The position numbers were made by a program, and so were the translations under genes. A DNA stretch of 40,735 nt, from NCBI GenBank assembly GCA_021372815.1, contig JAJFTS010000173.1, forward strand, positions 1 through 40,735, given 5' to 3'. The stretch is from Deltaproteobacteria bacterium (GTDB lineage Bacteria; Desulfobacterota; Syntrophia; Syntrophales; Smithellaceae). Positions 1 to 5,702 of this stretch are shown in pieces (the first letter of the stretch is position 1; each line of letters begins with the position of its first letter). The notes under the pieces are model-generated. The model was not told the origin of the DNA and did no database searches. It saw only the letters and a list, made by a program, of their open reading frames with translations.

Positions 1-1
1 T

Positions 2-253
2 CCGACGTACATGAAGGAGCTTCCCCGTCCGCAGAAGGCCAAGCTCCATCTGACAAAACGCATCTCCAGAAAAGACTGCGTCCTCCTCTTCCACGGCATC
101 GGACACCGGGCCAAGAATCTGAAGGTGGCCGCCAATTTCGGCTATCGGGATGGTGACTTGATTCCGCAGAAGGATCCGGAAATGTTAAAGAAGTTCGATC
201 CGACCGGTATGGGATGGGTTGAAGATATTTATGTCAGCATTAAAAAGATATAG
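2..253 (+). CDS. Molybdopterin oxidoreductase catalytic subunit, C-terminal fragment (5' end outside window)
   Basis: The reading frame is open from the first bases of the window, so this is the last ~83 codons of a longer gene; the ATG at 11 is internal. The tail (LLFHGIGHRAKNL, then PTGMGWVEDIYVSIKKI at the end) is compatible with the C-terminal molybdopterin-dinucleotide-binding domain of DMSO-reductase-family enzymes. The assignment rests mainly on context: it is followed 14 bp later by a four-cluster ferredoxin subunit, then a TorD-type chaperone and TatA, the standard kit of an exported molybdoenzyme. The substrate cannot be told from this fragment. Confidence 0.6.
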   Translation, partial: PTYMKELPRPQKAKLHLTKRISRKDCVLLFHGIGHRAKNLKVAANFGYRDGDLIPQKDPEMLKKFDPTGMGWVEDIYVSIKKI

Positions 254-267
254 TGAGGTGATGAAAT

Positions 268-972
268 ATGAAAGATTATGCTATTTTGCTTGATAACACA
301 TATTGCACGGGCTGCAACTCCTGCGCATACCGGTGCATTCAGGAATACAGATATCACGAACAGGCGTCCAAGGGTCTTTTCCGAACTTTTGTCCAGATCA
401 ATGATGACGGCCTTTACCAGAAACGGTGCATGCACTGTATTGAACCGGACTGCGTTGCCAACTGTCCTGTCCAGGCGCTGACCAAGTCGGAGTACGGACC
501 TGTCCTTTACAATGTTAATACCTGCATCGGTTGCCAGACTTGCGTTCGTGTGTGCAAATTCCACATACCTCAATTTGATGCGGATAAAAAGAAGATCGTC
601 AAGTGCAGTATGTGTGCTCACAGAATCAATGAGGGCAAGATGCCGGCCTGTGTGGAGATCTGCCCCACGGGAGCGCTGCAATTTGGCGAATACGAGGCGA
701 TAAAGACTCTGGCTCTGAAGCTTGCCAGGGAGAAGAAACTCAAACTCTATGGTTACGACGAGAACGGCGGAACTCATATGTTCATTCTCGCCGAAGAAGA
801 TCCTGTGAAGTTTGGCTATCCGAAGGTAGCGAAGAAAGCTCTCAAGAGGAAAGCCGCTTTCGATGGAGATCTTGGCATACCGGCAATCGCGGCACTGACC
901 GTTGTGGGATTTAAAAAATTCAGTGAGAGAAGATCCCGCATAGAAGCGGAGGAGAAAAAGAACAAAGAGTAA
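268..972 (+). CDS. Four-[4Fe-4S] ferredoxin-type electron-transfer subunit of a molybdo-oxidoreductase (DmsB/TtrB/PhsB-like)
   Basis: 234 residues. Sixteen cysteines fall in four groups: 13/16/19/23, 54/57/62/66, 86/89/92/96 and 113/116/128/132. This is the interleaved arrangement of the DmsB/NrfC/PsrB family, which wires a molybdenum catalytic subunit to a quinol- or cytochrome-linked partner. After the clusters comes a short hydrophobic stretch (about 202-215, LGIPAIAALTVVGF) and a highly charged tail; the stretch is too short to be a certain membrane anchor. A strong Shine-Dalgarno (gaggtgatg) precedes the ATG, 14 bp after the catalytic-subunit stop, so the two are co-transcribed. No NrfD/DmsC-type membrane subunit follows, so the quinone link is either upstream of the window or replaced by the nearby cytochrome. 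Family confident, substrate unknown. Confidence 0.9.
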   Translation: MKDYAILLDNTYCTGCNSCAYRCIQEYRYHEQASKGLFRTFVQINDDGLYQKRCMHCIEPDCVANCPVQALTKSEYGPVLYNVNTCIGCQTCVRVCKFHIPQFDADKKKIVKCSMCAHRINEGKMPACVEICPTGALQFGEYEAIKTLALKLAREKKLKLYGYDENGGTHMFILAEEDPVKFGYPKVAKKALKRKAAFDGDLGIPAIAALTVVGFKKFSERRSRIEAEEKKNKE

Positions 973-987
973 ATTAAACAGGGAATC

Positions 988-1025
988 GTGTGCCTGGCAA
1001 AGTCGTAAGACTTTGCCAGGCACAC
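988..1025. repeat. Perfect 17-bp-arm palindrome with GTAA tetraloop between Fe-S subunit and torD-like gene
   Basis: Arms GTGTGCCTGGCAAAGTC (988-1004) and GACTTTGCCAGGCACAC (1009-1025) are exact reverse complements separated by GTAA, a GNRA-type loop. The element starts 15 bp after the upstream stop. No T-run follows on either strand, so it is not a canonical intrinsic terminator. It may be an mRNA-stabilising or processing hairpin, or a REP-type repeat. Confidence 0.75.
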
Positions 1026-1097
1026 AAACTTTTCATCCGTGATGAAACATTTGTGTAATTCCCGGAAAATTAAATTATAAACGACAAAGGAAAATTC

Positions 1098-1751
1098 ATG
1101 GATAATGAAAATAAACGCATTATCGAACTGCAATCCAACGCGGCCATTTTCAATCTTCTGGCTCAGGCCTTCAACTATCCGGACACAGACCTGATCGAAA
1201 GCCTGTGCGCGGGAGATTTTACCAGGGTGCTGCGCGAGGCCTTGGGAAACCTGAACTTCACCGGCTCTCTGATTTCGCAATTAACAGACCTCGAAAAGAT
1301 TTATTCAGGTTCCGGTAAAGTGAAGGAGACACTCCTTCTGGAAATGGAAAAGGACTATACGCACATGTTCTTTTCTTCAAAACCGCGCCTGGTCTATTTG
1401 TTCGAATCGGTTTATAAAGAAGGGAAACTTCTTCAGGATTCGACTTTCGAAATCGCCAGACTTTACTATGACGCGGGCCTTAATCTGGTCGATGATTTCA
1501 AACTGCCCCCGGACCATATCGCCGTGGAATTAGAATTCATGTCATATCTGTATTTCAATGAGATAGAAGCCGTCAAAAAAGGCAATCGGGAAAATGAAGA
1601 TTATGCCCGAAATTTGCAGAAAGAGGTTTTGGAAAAACATCTGGTTACCTTCGGACTGGCCTTTGCGCAAAAAGTGACGATGCACGCCGGAACAGAATTC
1701 TATAAATTCATGGCCGGAATTGCAATTGCCGTTCTTTCGGGTAACCGGTAG
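1098..1751 (+). CDS. TorD/DmsD-family molybdoenzyme maturation chaperone
   Basis: 217 residues. Family hallmarks are visible: an acidic run leading to YTHMFFSSKPRLVYLFESVY (about 91-110), then RLYYDAGL and the signature PPDHIAVELEFMSYL (about 139-153). TorD-family proteins bind the twin-arginine leader and apoprotein of molybdoenzymes, delaying export until the cofactor is inserted. Here the client is presumably the catalytic subunit encoded just upstream, and the tatA gene downstream supports Tat export. The start at 1098 has an aaagga site at good spacing. A diverged copy of its last ~22 codons reappears at 2735-2800, after tatA, which marks a duplicated junction. Confidence 0.9.
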   Translation: MDNENKRIIELQSNAAIFNLLAQAFNYPDTDLIESLCAGDFTRVLREALGNLNFTGSLISQLTDLEKIYSGSGKVKETLLLEMEKDYTHMFFSSKPRLVYLFESVYKEGKLLQDSTFEIARLYYDAGLNLVDDFKLPPDHIAVELEFMSYLYFNEIEAVKKGNRENEDYARNLQKEVLEKHLVTFGLAFAQKVTMHAGTEFYKFMAGIAIAVLSGNR

Positions 1752-1792
1752 AAAGCTGAAAAACAGGCATCAGGAAATAACGAAGAAATGCT

Positions 1793-1832
1793 ATGGACGC
1801 AAATGATTCATCCGAAAACTATTTGCGTCTAT
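1793..1832 (-). terminator. Relic of the acyl-CoA ligase terminator hairpin (duplicate copy)
   Basis: ATGGACGCAAAT (1793-1804) pairs with ATTTGCGTCTAT (1821-1832) over 12 bp with one G-T pair. It lies 41 bp past the torD stop and 35 bp from the ligase-relic stop, matching the geometry of the intact copy at 2839-2874. The T-run that makes the intact copy a terminator is missing. Confidence 0.6.
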
Positions 1833-1867
1833 GTTGTAGGAATTTTGAGCCTTTATAAAAACAGGGC

Positions 1868-1957
1868 TTATTTGTAAAACGCTTCGATCTAATCCTTTAA
1901 TCTGTCCGGAAGAACCTTACTTTTTTAGTTTCATCGTCTGGGCAGTATGACGTTTTT
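1868..1957 (-). pseudogene. Decayed 3' end of a second long-chain acyl-CoA ligase
   Basis: Read on the minus strand, this stretch encodes QTMKLKK, a +1 shift, KVLPDRLKD, an in-frame stop, then IEAFYK and a stop. The intact ligase at 2907-4706 ends QTMKLKRKVVLEKFKDQIEAFYQ-stop when read in segments. The first 53 nt of the two 3' ends match at 41 positions (about 77%). One frameshift and one internal stop show it is non-functional, and nothing further upstream of the gene survives. Confidence 0.85.
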
Positions 1958-1971
1958 GGGATGGGGCATTG

Positions 1972-2064
1972 ATGAATGAAGTGTCTGAACAGCGATCGGA
2001 TACCATGAAGCGGTTGGTATTCGGATACAGAATTAACCATGACAAAGAGGAACAACTAACATGA
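1972..2064 (+). CDS. Possible 30-residue ORF overlapping the cytochrome start (uncertain)
   Basis: ATG at 1972, preceded by a G-rich ggatgggg stretch, opens a 30-codon frame (MNEVSEQRSDTMKRL at the start) whose TGA overlaps the cytochrome ATG as ATGA. This arrangement is typical of translational coupling, but the ORF is short and matches nothing I recognise. It may be a leader or chance. Confidence 0.25.
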   Translation: MNEVSEQRSDTMKRLVFGYRINHDKEEQLT

Positions 2065-2369
2065 ATATTTGGAAAAAACTGACCATCTATGCTTGCGGGA
2101 TTCTGTTGACGTGTGCCGTATTCAGCATGGCCGTTATGGCAGGCGGAAGTCCGTTAAAGGACAATGCATGCGGGGCTTGCCATCAGGACTATAGCAAGAT
2201 CATGCCCCAAAAACATCCGGATGTCGGTCCAGCCAAAGGTACAGCTTGCTTGACCTGCCATACCACAGATCCGGCTAAGAATGAGCCGACAAAGTTTTCG
2301 ACGGACGTTCACAAAGTCCACCAGGGCGGGAAGACAAAGCTGGAATGCTCGGTTTGTCACATTCTTTAA
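2061..2369 (+). CDS. Small periplasmic triheme c-type cytochrome
   Basis: 102 residues with an N-terminal signal peptide (hydrophobic core about 8-25, likely cleavage after VMA at 27). Three CxxCH haem-binding motifs lie at C37-H41, C63-H67 and C96-H100, with extra histidines at 52, 84 and 87 as possible distal ligands. The spacing recalls the N-terminal cytochrome domain of fumarate-reductase-type flavocytochromes (tetrahaem), but the protein ends two residues after the third motif, so a fourth haem is absent. It is probably a periplasmic electron carrier, perhaps serving the exported molybdoenzyme upstream; that partnership is inferred from proximity. A gaggaac site precedes the ATG. Confidence 0.85.
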   Translation: MNIWKKLTIYACGILLTCAVFSMAVMAGGSPLKDNACGACHQDYSKIMPQKHPDVGPAKGTACLTCHTTDPAKNEPTKFSTDVHKVHQGGKTKLECSVCHIL

Positions 2370-2513
2370 TAAAAAGGTGATATTCGAAACTCTCCCTTTG
2401 TTTTTTATATTTGAGGGTAGGGTGGCGGTATTTATACCGGCTATTATTTTTCTTTCGCTCATCGATTGAAAGTAGTAGGATAACAATCAAGCAAAAAGGA
2501 AGGAGAACATATT

Positions 2514-2720
2514 ATGTTTGGAATAGGAGTGCCGGAATTACTGATTATCCTGGTCATTATTTTGATTATCTTTGGTGTGGGGAAATTGCCTGATATAGGA
2601 TTGGCGCTGGGTAAAGGAATAAATAATTTCAAAAAATCAGTCTCCGATAACAGAGATGGTTCTAATGCACCAGCTAAAATAGAAAACGAAAAAAAGCAAA
2701 CGGGGCAGGCGGTTTCTTGA
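2514..2720 (+). CDS. tatA: Sec-independent protein translocase subunit TatA/TatE
   Basis: 68 residues. It starts [19 protein letters not shown], the TatA transmembrane segment with the conserved F-G-x-G-x-PEL entry, followed by the FGxGKLPD hinge, an amphipathic helix ([16 protein letters not shown]) and a charged, disordered tail. TatA oligomers form the transport pore used with TatC to move folded, cofactor-loaded proteins across the inner membrane. No tatB or tatC is in the window. The ATG has a strong ggaaggag site. Its place in a molybdoenzyme locus suggests it helps export that enzyme. The sequence 15 bp after its stop is a torD 3'-end relic. Confidence 0.95.
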   Translation: MFGIGVPELLIILVIILIIFGVGKLPDIGLALGKGINNFKKSVSDNRDGSNAPAKIENEKKQTGQAVS

Positions 2721-2734
2721 TTCAAACCGGATAT

Positions 2735-2800
2735 TCCGGAGCAGTAGTTTGTAAATTCATGACCGGAGTTGCAATCGCCGTTCCGGCCGGTAACCAATAG
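2735..2800 (+). pseudogene. 3'-end relic of a TorD-family chaperone gene
   Basis: In frame, the segment reads ...CKFMTGVAIAVPAGNQ-stop, against ...YKFMAGIAIAVLSGNR-stop at the end of the intact gene at 1098-1751. Over 56 nt (2750-2805 versus 1701-1756), 45 positions match (80%). Nothing further 5' is recognisable because tatA ends at 2720. Confidence 0.85.
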
Positions 2801-2832
2801 AAAGTATTCTTCCAAAGGTCATAATGAAACAG

Positions 2833-2874
2833 TAAAAAACTATGGACGTGAATGAATTAATTCACGTCCATAGT
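2833..2874 (-). terminator. Intrinsic terminator of the acyl-CoA ligase gene
   Basis: ACTATGGACGTGAAT (2839-2853) and ATTCACGTCCATAGT (2860-2874) form a perfect 15-bp stem with a 6-nt loop. On the minus strand the stem is followed by TTTTTT (plus-strand A-run 2834-2839), giving a textbook terminator 33 bp past the ligase stop. Confidence 0.85.
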
Positions 2875-2906
2875 CGCATTAAATCTTCTGTTAAAAAAAA
2901 TTAGAA

Positions 2907-4706
2907 CTATTGGTAAAAAGCTTCAATCTGATCTTTGAATTTTTCCAAAACAACCTTACGTTTAAGTTTCATTGTCTGGGTCAGCATACCGTTATCCAGA
3001 CTGAACGGCTCCGAAAGAATCAAAAACTTTTTCGGAATTTCATAACCGCCGAACTTGCCCTTCAACTGATTGGTGACGGTTTCACCGACCATATCGATAA
3101 TATCCTGACGCGCAACCAGAGTTTTGATATCCGTCGGGAGTCCCTTCTCCTTGGCGTAATGCAACAGAACATCGAAATCCGGAACAGCGATGCAAATATT
3201 ATACGGCCGGTTCATTCCGTAAATCAGGGCCTGCTGTACGAAAGAACACAGACAAATATTTTCTTCCAGTGAAACGGGGAAGCAGAATTTGCCGTTTTCG
3301 AGTTTATATTGTTCCTTGATGCGGCCGGTGATGAAAAGGTACCCGTCCTTGTCCAGGCGTCCGCGGTCTCCGGTGCGGAAGCCTCCATCCGGTGTAAGGG
3401 CGGCTTTGGTGTCTTCCGGCCGGTTGTGATAGCCTTTCATGACATTGGGCCCGTAGATGATAATTTCGCCGTCCGTTGCGCCGTCTTCCACCACGGAACT
3501 GTCGATGACGATTTTGACTTTGTCGATGGCTTTGCCGACACTGCCTATCCGGTAGGCCTGGGAGCCATTCATCGTGGCGCCGGGTGATGTTTCCGTGAGT
3601 CCGTAACAGTCGTAAATGGGAATGCCGATATCGAAGAAGAACTTGGAGATCTCAACGTTCATGGCAGCGCTGCCGGTCATGGCGCCGATCAATCGGCCGC
3701 CCATGCGTTCTTTGATTTTACTGAAAACGATTTTGTCCGCAAGTTTTACTTTGAGATTTGTCAGAAAATCGGACTGACCTTTTTCCGCGAGTTCCCGTTT
3801 TTTCTTGGCTGCCTCTACGCCCATTACAAAAAGAGCCTTAGCGAGTCCTCCTTCTTTGTTCATTTTATTCCACAAACCGTCATAAATCCGGTTGAAGACG
3901 GTGGGGACGGCAACGATGAAGGTAGGTCTGACCTGAACGATGTCATTGATGATCGTTTTGGTGCTTTCGATCAGACCCATTGTGCCGCCCAGACGGATAA
4001 TGGCGAACAACTCGGCGGACTGGCCGAAAGTGTGGGCCCAGGGAAGAATGGTCAGAGTAACAACTTCATTTTCATAAAGTTCCGGGTATAATTTGAGCCC
4101 GGCGTGTGAGTTGCTGGTGTAATTCATATGCATCAGCAAAACGCCTTTGGGATTGCCGGTTGTTCCCGAGGTATAGATGAGTTCGGCTACATCTTCGGCT
4201 TTCGGGCTTTTCGGAGGAACGGGTTTCTTTGCACCTTTGTTTTCGAGCGCGGCCATCGAGTTCTCACCATCGGAATCAATGATGAAAATGTGTTTGAGCG
4301 TCGGAATTTCTTTCGGAAAATCTTTCACTTTTTCATAGATTTCCGGCTTGGAAACAAAGAGCACTTTTACTCCGCTGTCGGCAATGATGTATTTCCATAC
4401 CTGGACCAGTTCCGCTTCATACATGGGGACATAACGGCCAAGACATCCCCAGGTGGCAAAAGCGACAACCGCCCATTCCGGACGGTTATTGGCAATGATG
4501 CCTACGACATCTTCTTTGCCTATTCCAAGCTGGGTCAGTCCGGCACGCATATGATCAATGCGGTTGCCGATTTCTTTATAAGTTATCCACTCATAAACGC
4601 CGTTTTTGTTTTTTACGCCGAAAAGTTTTCTGTCGGCAAACTTGGCCACGCTTTCCGCCCACCAATCAACCAGATTATCGGGCTTCTCTAATGTGAATTT
4701 GTGCAT
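2907..4706 (-). CDS. Long-chain acyl-CoA synthetase (AMP-forming fatty acid-CoA ligase)
   Basis: 599 residues from the chosen start. It activates fatty acids with ATP and CoA through an acyl-AMP intermediate. Visible ANL-superfamily motifs: phosphate-binding loop YTSGTTGNPKG (178-188), adenine/acyl motif YGLTET (368-373), and a C-terminal hinge block TGDRGRLDKDGYLFITGR followed by KEQYKLENGK, typical of the ~600-residue FadD15/long-chain subgroup. The start is ATG at 4706, because an AAGGAG site lies 7 nt upstream of it; an in-frame ATG at 4733 would overlap that site. The gene is monocistronic: convergent with tatA, with its own terminator, and divergent from the dodecin gene. Confidence 0.93.
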   Translation of the reverse strand: MHKFTLEKPDNLVDWWAESVAKFADRKLFGVKNKNGVYEWITYKEIGNRIDHMRAGLTQLGIGKEDVVGIIANNRPEWAVVAFATWGCLGRYVPMYEAELVQVWKYIIADSGVKVLFVSKPEIYEKVKDFPKEIPTLKHIFIIDSDGENSMAALENKGAKKPVPPKSPKAEDVAELIYTSGTTGNPKGVLLMHMNYTSNSHAGLKLYPELYENEVVTLTILPWAHTFGQSAELFAIIRLGGTMGLIESTKTIINDIVQVRPTFIVAVPTVFNRIYDGLWNKMNKEGGLAKALFVMGVEAAKKKRELAEKGQSDFLTNLKVKLADKIVFSKIKERMGGRLIGAMTGSAAMNVEISKFFFDIGIPIYDCYGLTETSPGATMNGSQAYRIGSVGKAIDKVKIVIDSSVVEDGATDGEIIIYGPNVMKGYHNRPEDTKAALTPDGGFRTGDRGRLDKDGYLFITGRIKEQYKLENGKFCFPVSLEENICLCSFVQQALIYGMNRPYNICIAVPDFDVLLHYAKEKGLPTDIKTLVARQDIIDMVGETVTNQLKGKFGGYEIPKKFLILSEPFSLDNGMLTQTMKLKRKVVLEKFKDQIEAFYQ

Positions 4707-4882
4707 AGAAATACTCCTTGTTTTTATACTCACGCGGGAAATTTTATTTCGGGCGGATTTTCCAAGAGAACTACGGATTCATAAATATTTGGTCGGCAGT
4801 CTAAAGTATTTTTGAAAATAATTCAATAAAAACATGGGTATAATGACGAAAAATGTAAGTAGTTGATAATACTTTTTTATGT

Positions 4883-4910
4883 TTGACGTTCCTGGAAAAA
4901 TAAGTATAAT
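4883..4910 (+). promoter_or_regulatory. Predicted sigma-70 promoter (TTGACG-16-TATAAT)
   Basis: The -35 TTGACG (4883-4888) and -10 TATAAT (4905-4910) are separated by 16 bp in AT-rich DNA. The predicted transcript start near 4917 lies 14 nt before a stable hairpin. The nearest downstream gene on this strand is dodecin. Confidence 0.6.
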
Positions 4911-4930
4911 TCACTTAAAAGAAGTATATT

Positions 4931-4953
4931 GCTCTTCTTTAAAGAAGAAGAGC
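4931..4953 (+). ncRNA. Stem-loop just after a promoter: leader element or short RNA (uncertain)
   Basis: GCTCTTCTT (4931-4939) and AAGAAGAGC (4945-4953) form a perfect 9-bp stem with a 5-nt loop, followed by the T-rich TTCTTTA. It would be the first structure in any transcript from the 4883-4910 promoter. It could be a weak terminator, a 5' stabiliser or the core of a small RNA. Confidence 0.35.
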
Positions 4954-5137
4954 TTCTTTACCTGTTTGCTCTGATTTTCCACTTTATTAATCCGATTTCA
5001 AAATAGTTGATTAAAAAAAATGGTATTTGAATTTTTTCTCGCCGGATATTGCCGGTTCCGTATTCATTATTGAAAGATGAAAAGCCGGTGTTAACGTTTA
5101 TATGTGTTCGAACCGTTAATGATAAAAGGAGGGAAAA

Positions 5138-5347
5138 ATGAGCAGCGTTTATAAAGTCATTGAAGTTATCGGGGGAAGTGAAAAATCGTGGGAGGAAGCT
5201 GCCAGGAATGCCGTTGAACTGACCGCGAAAAGTTTAAAAGAGATCAGAGTTGCGGAAGTCAAGGAACTGGACATGAGAGTCGAAGACGGCAAGGTGGTCG
5301 AGTACCGCGTGAAACTGAGAGTGTCGTTTAAATACCTCCCCGAATGA
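5138..5347 (+). CDS. Dodecin family flavin-binding protein
   Basis: 69 residues, the usual dodecin length. The N-terminus SSVYKVIEVIGGSEKSWEEA and the block IRVAEVKELDMRVEDGK...EYRVKLRVSFKY fit the beta-alpha-beta-beta fold that assembles into hollow dodecamers binding flavins as paired stacks. At the position of the flavin-stacking tryptophan in archaeal and Thermus-type dodecins (LDWFEV or NVVWAEV blocks), this protein has V38 (IRVAEV), as in a common proteobacterial subtype. Flavin binding may therefore differ. A strong aaaggaggg site precedes the ATG. It appears monocistronic, with a large hairpin 33 bp after the stop. Confidence 0.92.
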   Translation: MSSVYKVIEVIGGSEKSWEEAARNAVELTAKSLKEIRVAEVKELDMRVEDGKVVEYRVKLRVSFKYLPE

Positions 5348-5379
5348 AGTTTAGATTCAGGCACAGAATAATTTCCGGA

Positions 5380-5420
5380 AACTATTGCGGCGGCTTTGAA
5401 AATAAGCCTCCGCAATAGTT
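5380..5420 (+). terminator. Strong hairpin after dodecin (terminator-like, no T-run)
   Basis: Seventeen-nt arms 5380-5396 and 5404-5420 pair with a single mismatch around a 7-nt loop. The stem is GC-rich in the middle. It is followed by A-rich rather than T-rich DNA on the plus strand, so it is probably a transcript 3'-end stabiliser or a factor-assisted terminator. Confidence 0.5.
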
Positions 5421-5460
5421 AAAAACAGAATATCTCCTGCCTTTGAAAATGAATATTTTA

Positions 5461-5489
5461 TTGACATGCCGGATTCTTCTTTATATACC
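5461..5489 (+). promoter_or_regulatory. Predicted sigma-70 promoter upstream of START-like gene
   Basis: TTGACA (5461-5466), 17-bp spacer, TATACC (5484-5489). The next annotated gene on this strand starts at 5703, implying a leader of about 200 nt. Confidence 0.5.
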
Positions 5490-5546
5490 CGTCATACATA
5501 AATAATATCATAAAAATTAAGAAGATTTCCTTTGCGGAATAATTTT

Positions 5547-5639
5547 ATGCGCATTGAAAAACATGAGGACAAAGGCAGTGAATGCATGCTTTGTGTTCGA
5601 GACTGCGTTCTATTGCCGCATAGCTTAAGAAAGTTATGA
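5547..5639 (+). CDS. Possible 30-residue leader ORF with CxxCxxxC (uncertain)
   Basis: ATG at 5547 opens 30 codons, including ECMLCVRDC near the middle, and stops at 5639, 63 bp before the START-like gene. There is only a weak gga ribosome-binding site. The cysteine spacing is suggestive of metal binding but the ORF may be chance. Confidence 0.2.
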   Translation: MRIEKHEDKGSECMLCVRDCVLLPHSLRKL

Positions 5640-5702
5640 AAAGATCCAATGCAATATTTTTTTAGTCGTCCGCTTGTTAGATAAAACATCAAAGGGGAAA
5701 AT

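Larger units (their letters stand above)
1752..2060. other. 309-bp spacer between torD-like gene and cytochrome, holding a relic of a duplicated junction
   Basis: The spacer holds an imperfect hairpin (1793-1832), the decayed 3' end of an acyl-CoA ligase on the minus strand (1868-1957), and a 30-codon ORF (1972-2064) whose stop overlaps the cytochrome ATG. No convincing sigma-70 promoter was found. Confidence 0.7.
4707..5137. other. 431-bp AT-rich divergent spacer between acyl-CoA ligase and dodecin genes
   Basis: No gene-sized ORF. It contains a near-consensus plus-strand promoter (4883-4910) followed at once by a stem-loop (4931-4953). The dodecin ATG is about 220 bp downstream of the predicted transcript start, so either the mRNA has a long leader or a short RNA is made here. 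Confidence 0.6.
5348..5702. other. 355-bp spacer between dodecin and START-like gene
   Basis: It holds the post-dodecin hairpin (5380-5420), a good sigma-70 promoter (5461-5489), and a long (~200 nt) untranslated leader containing a 30-codon cysteine-bearing ORF (5547-5639). Confidence 0.6.

Noticed and set aside
229..1023. 264-codon minus-strand ORF across the Fe-S subunit
   Set aside because: Antisense to the cysteine-motif-bearing gene, and its 5' end runs through the palindrome; composition is not protein-like.
2425..2441. CGGTATTTATACCG near-palindrome before tatA
   Set aside because: Loop too short for an RNA hairpin and no second copy; could be an operator but nothing supports it.
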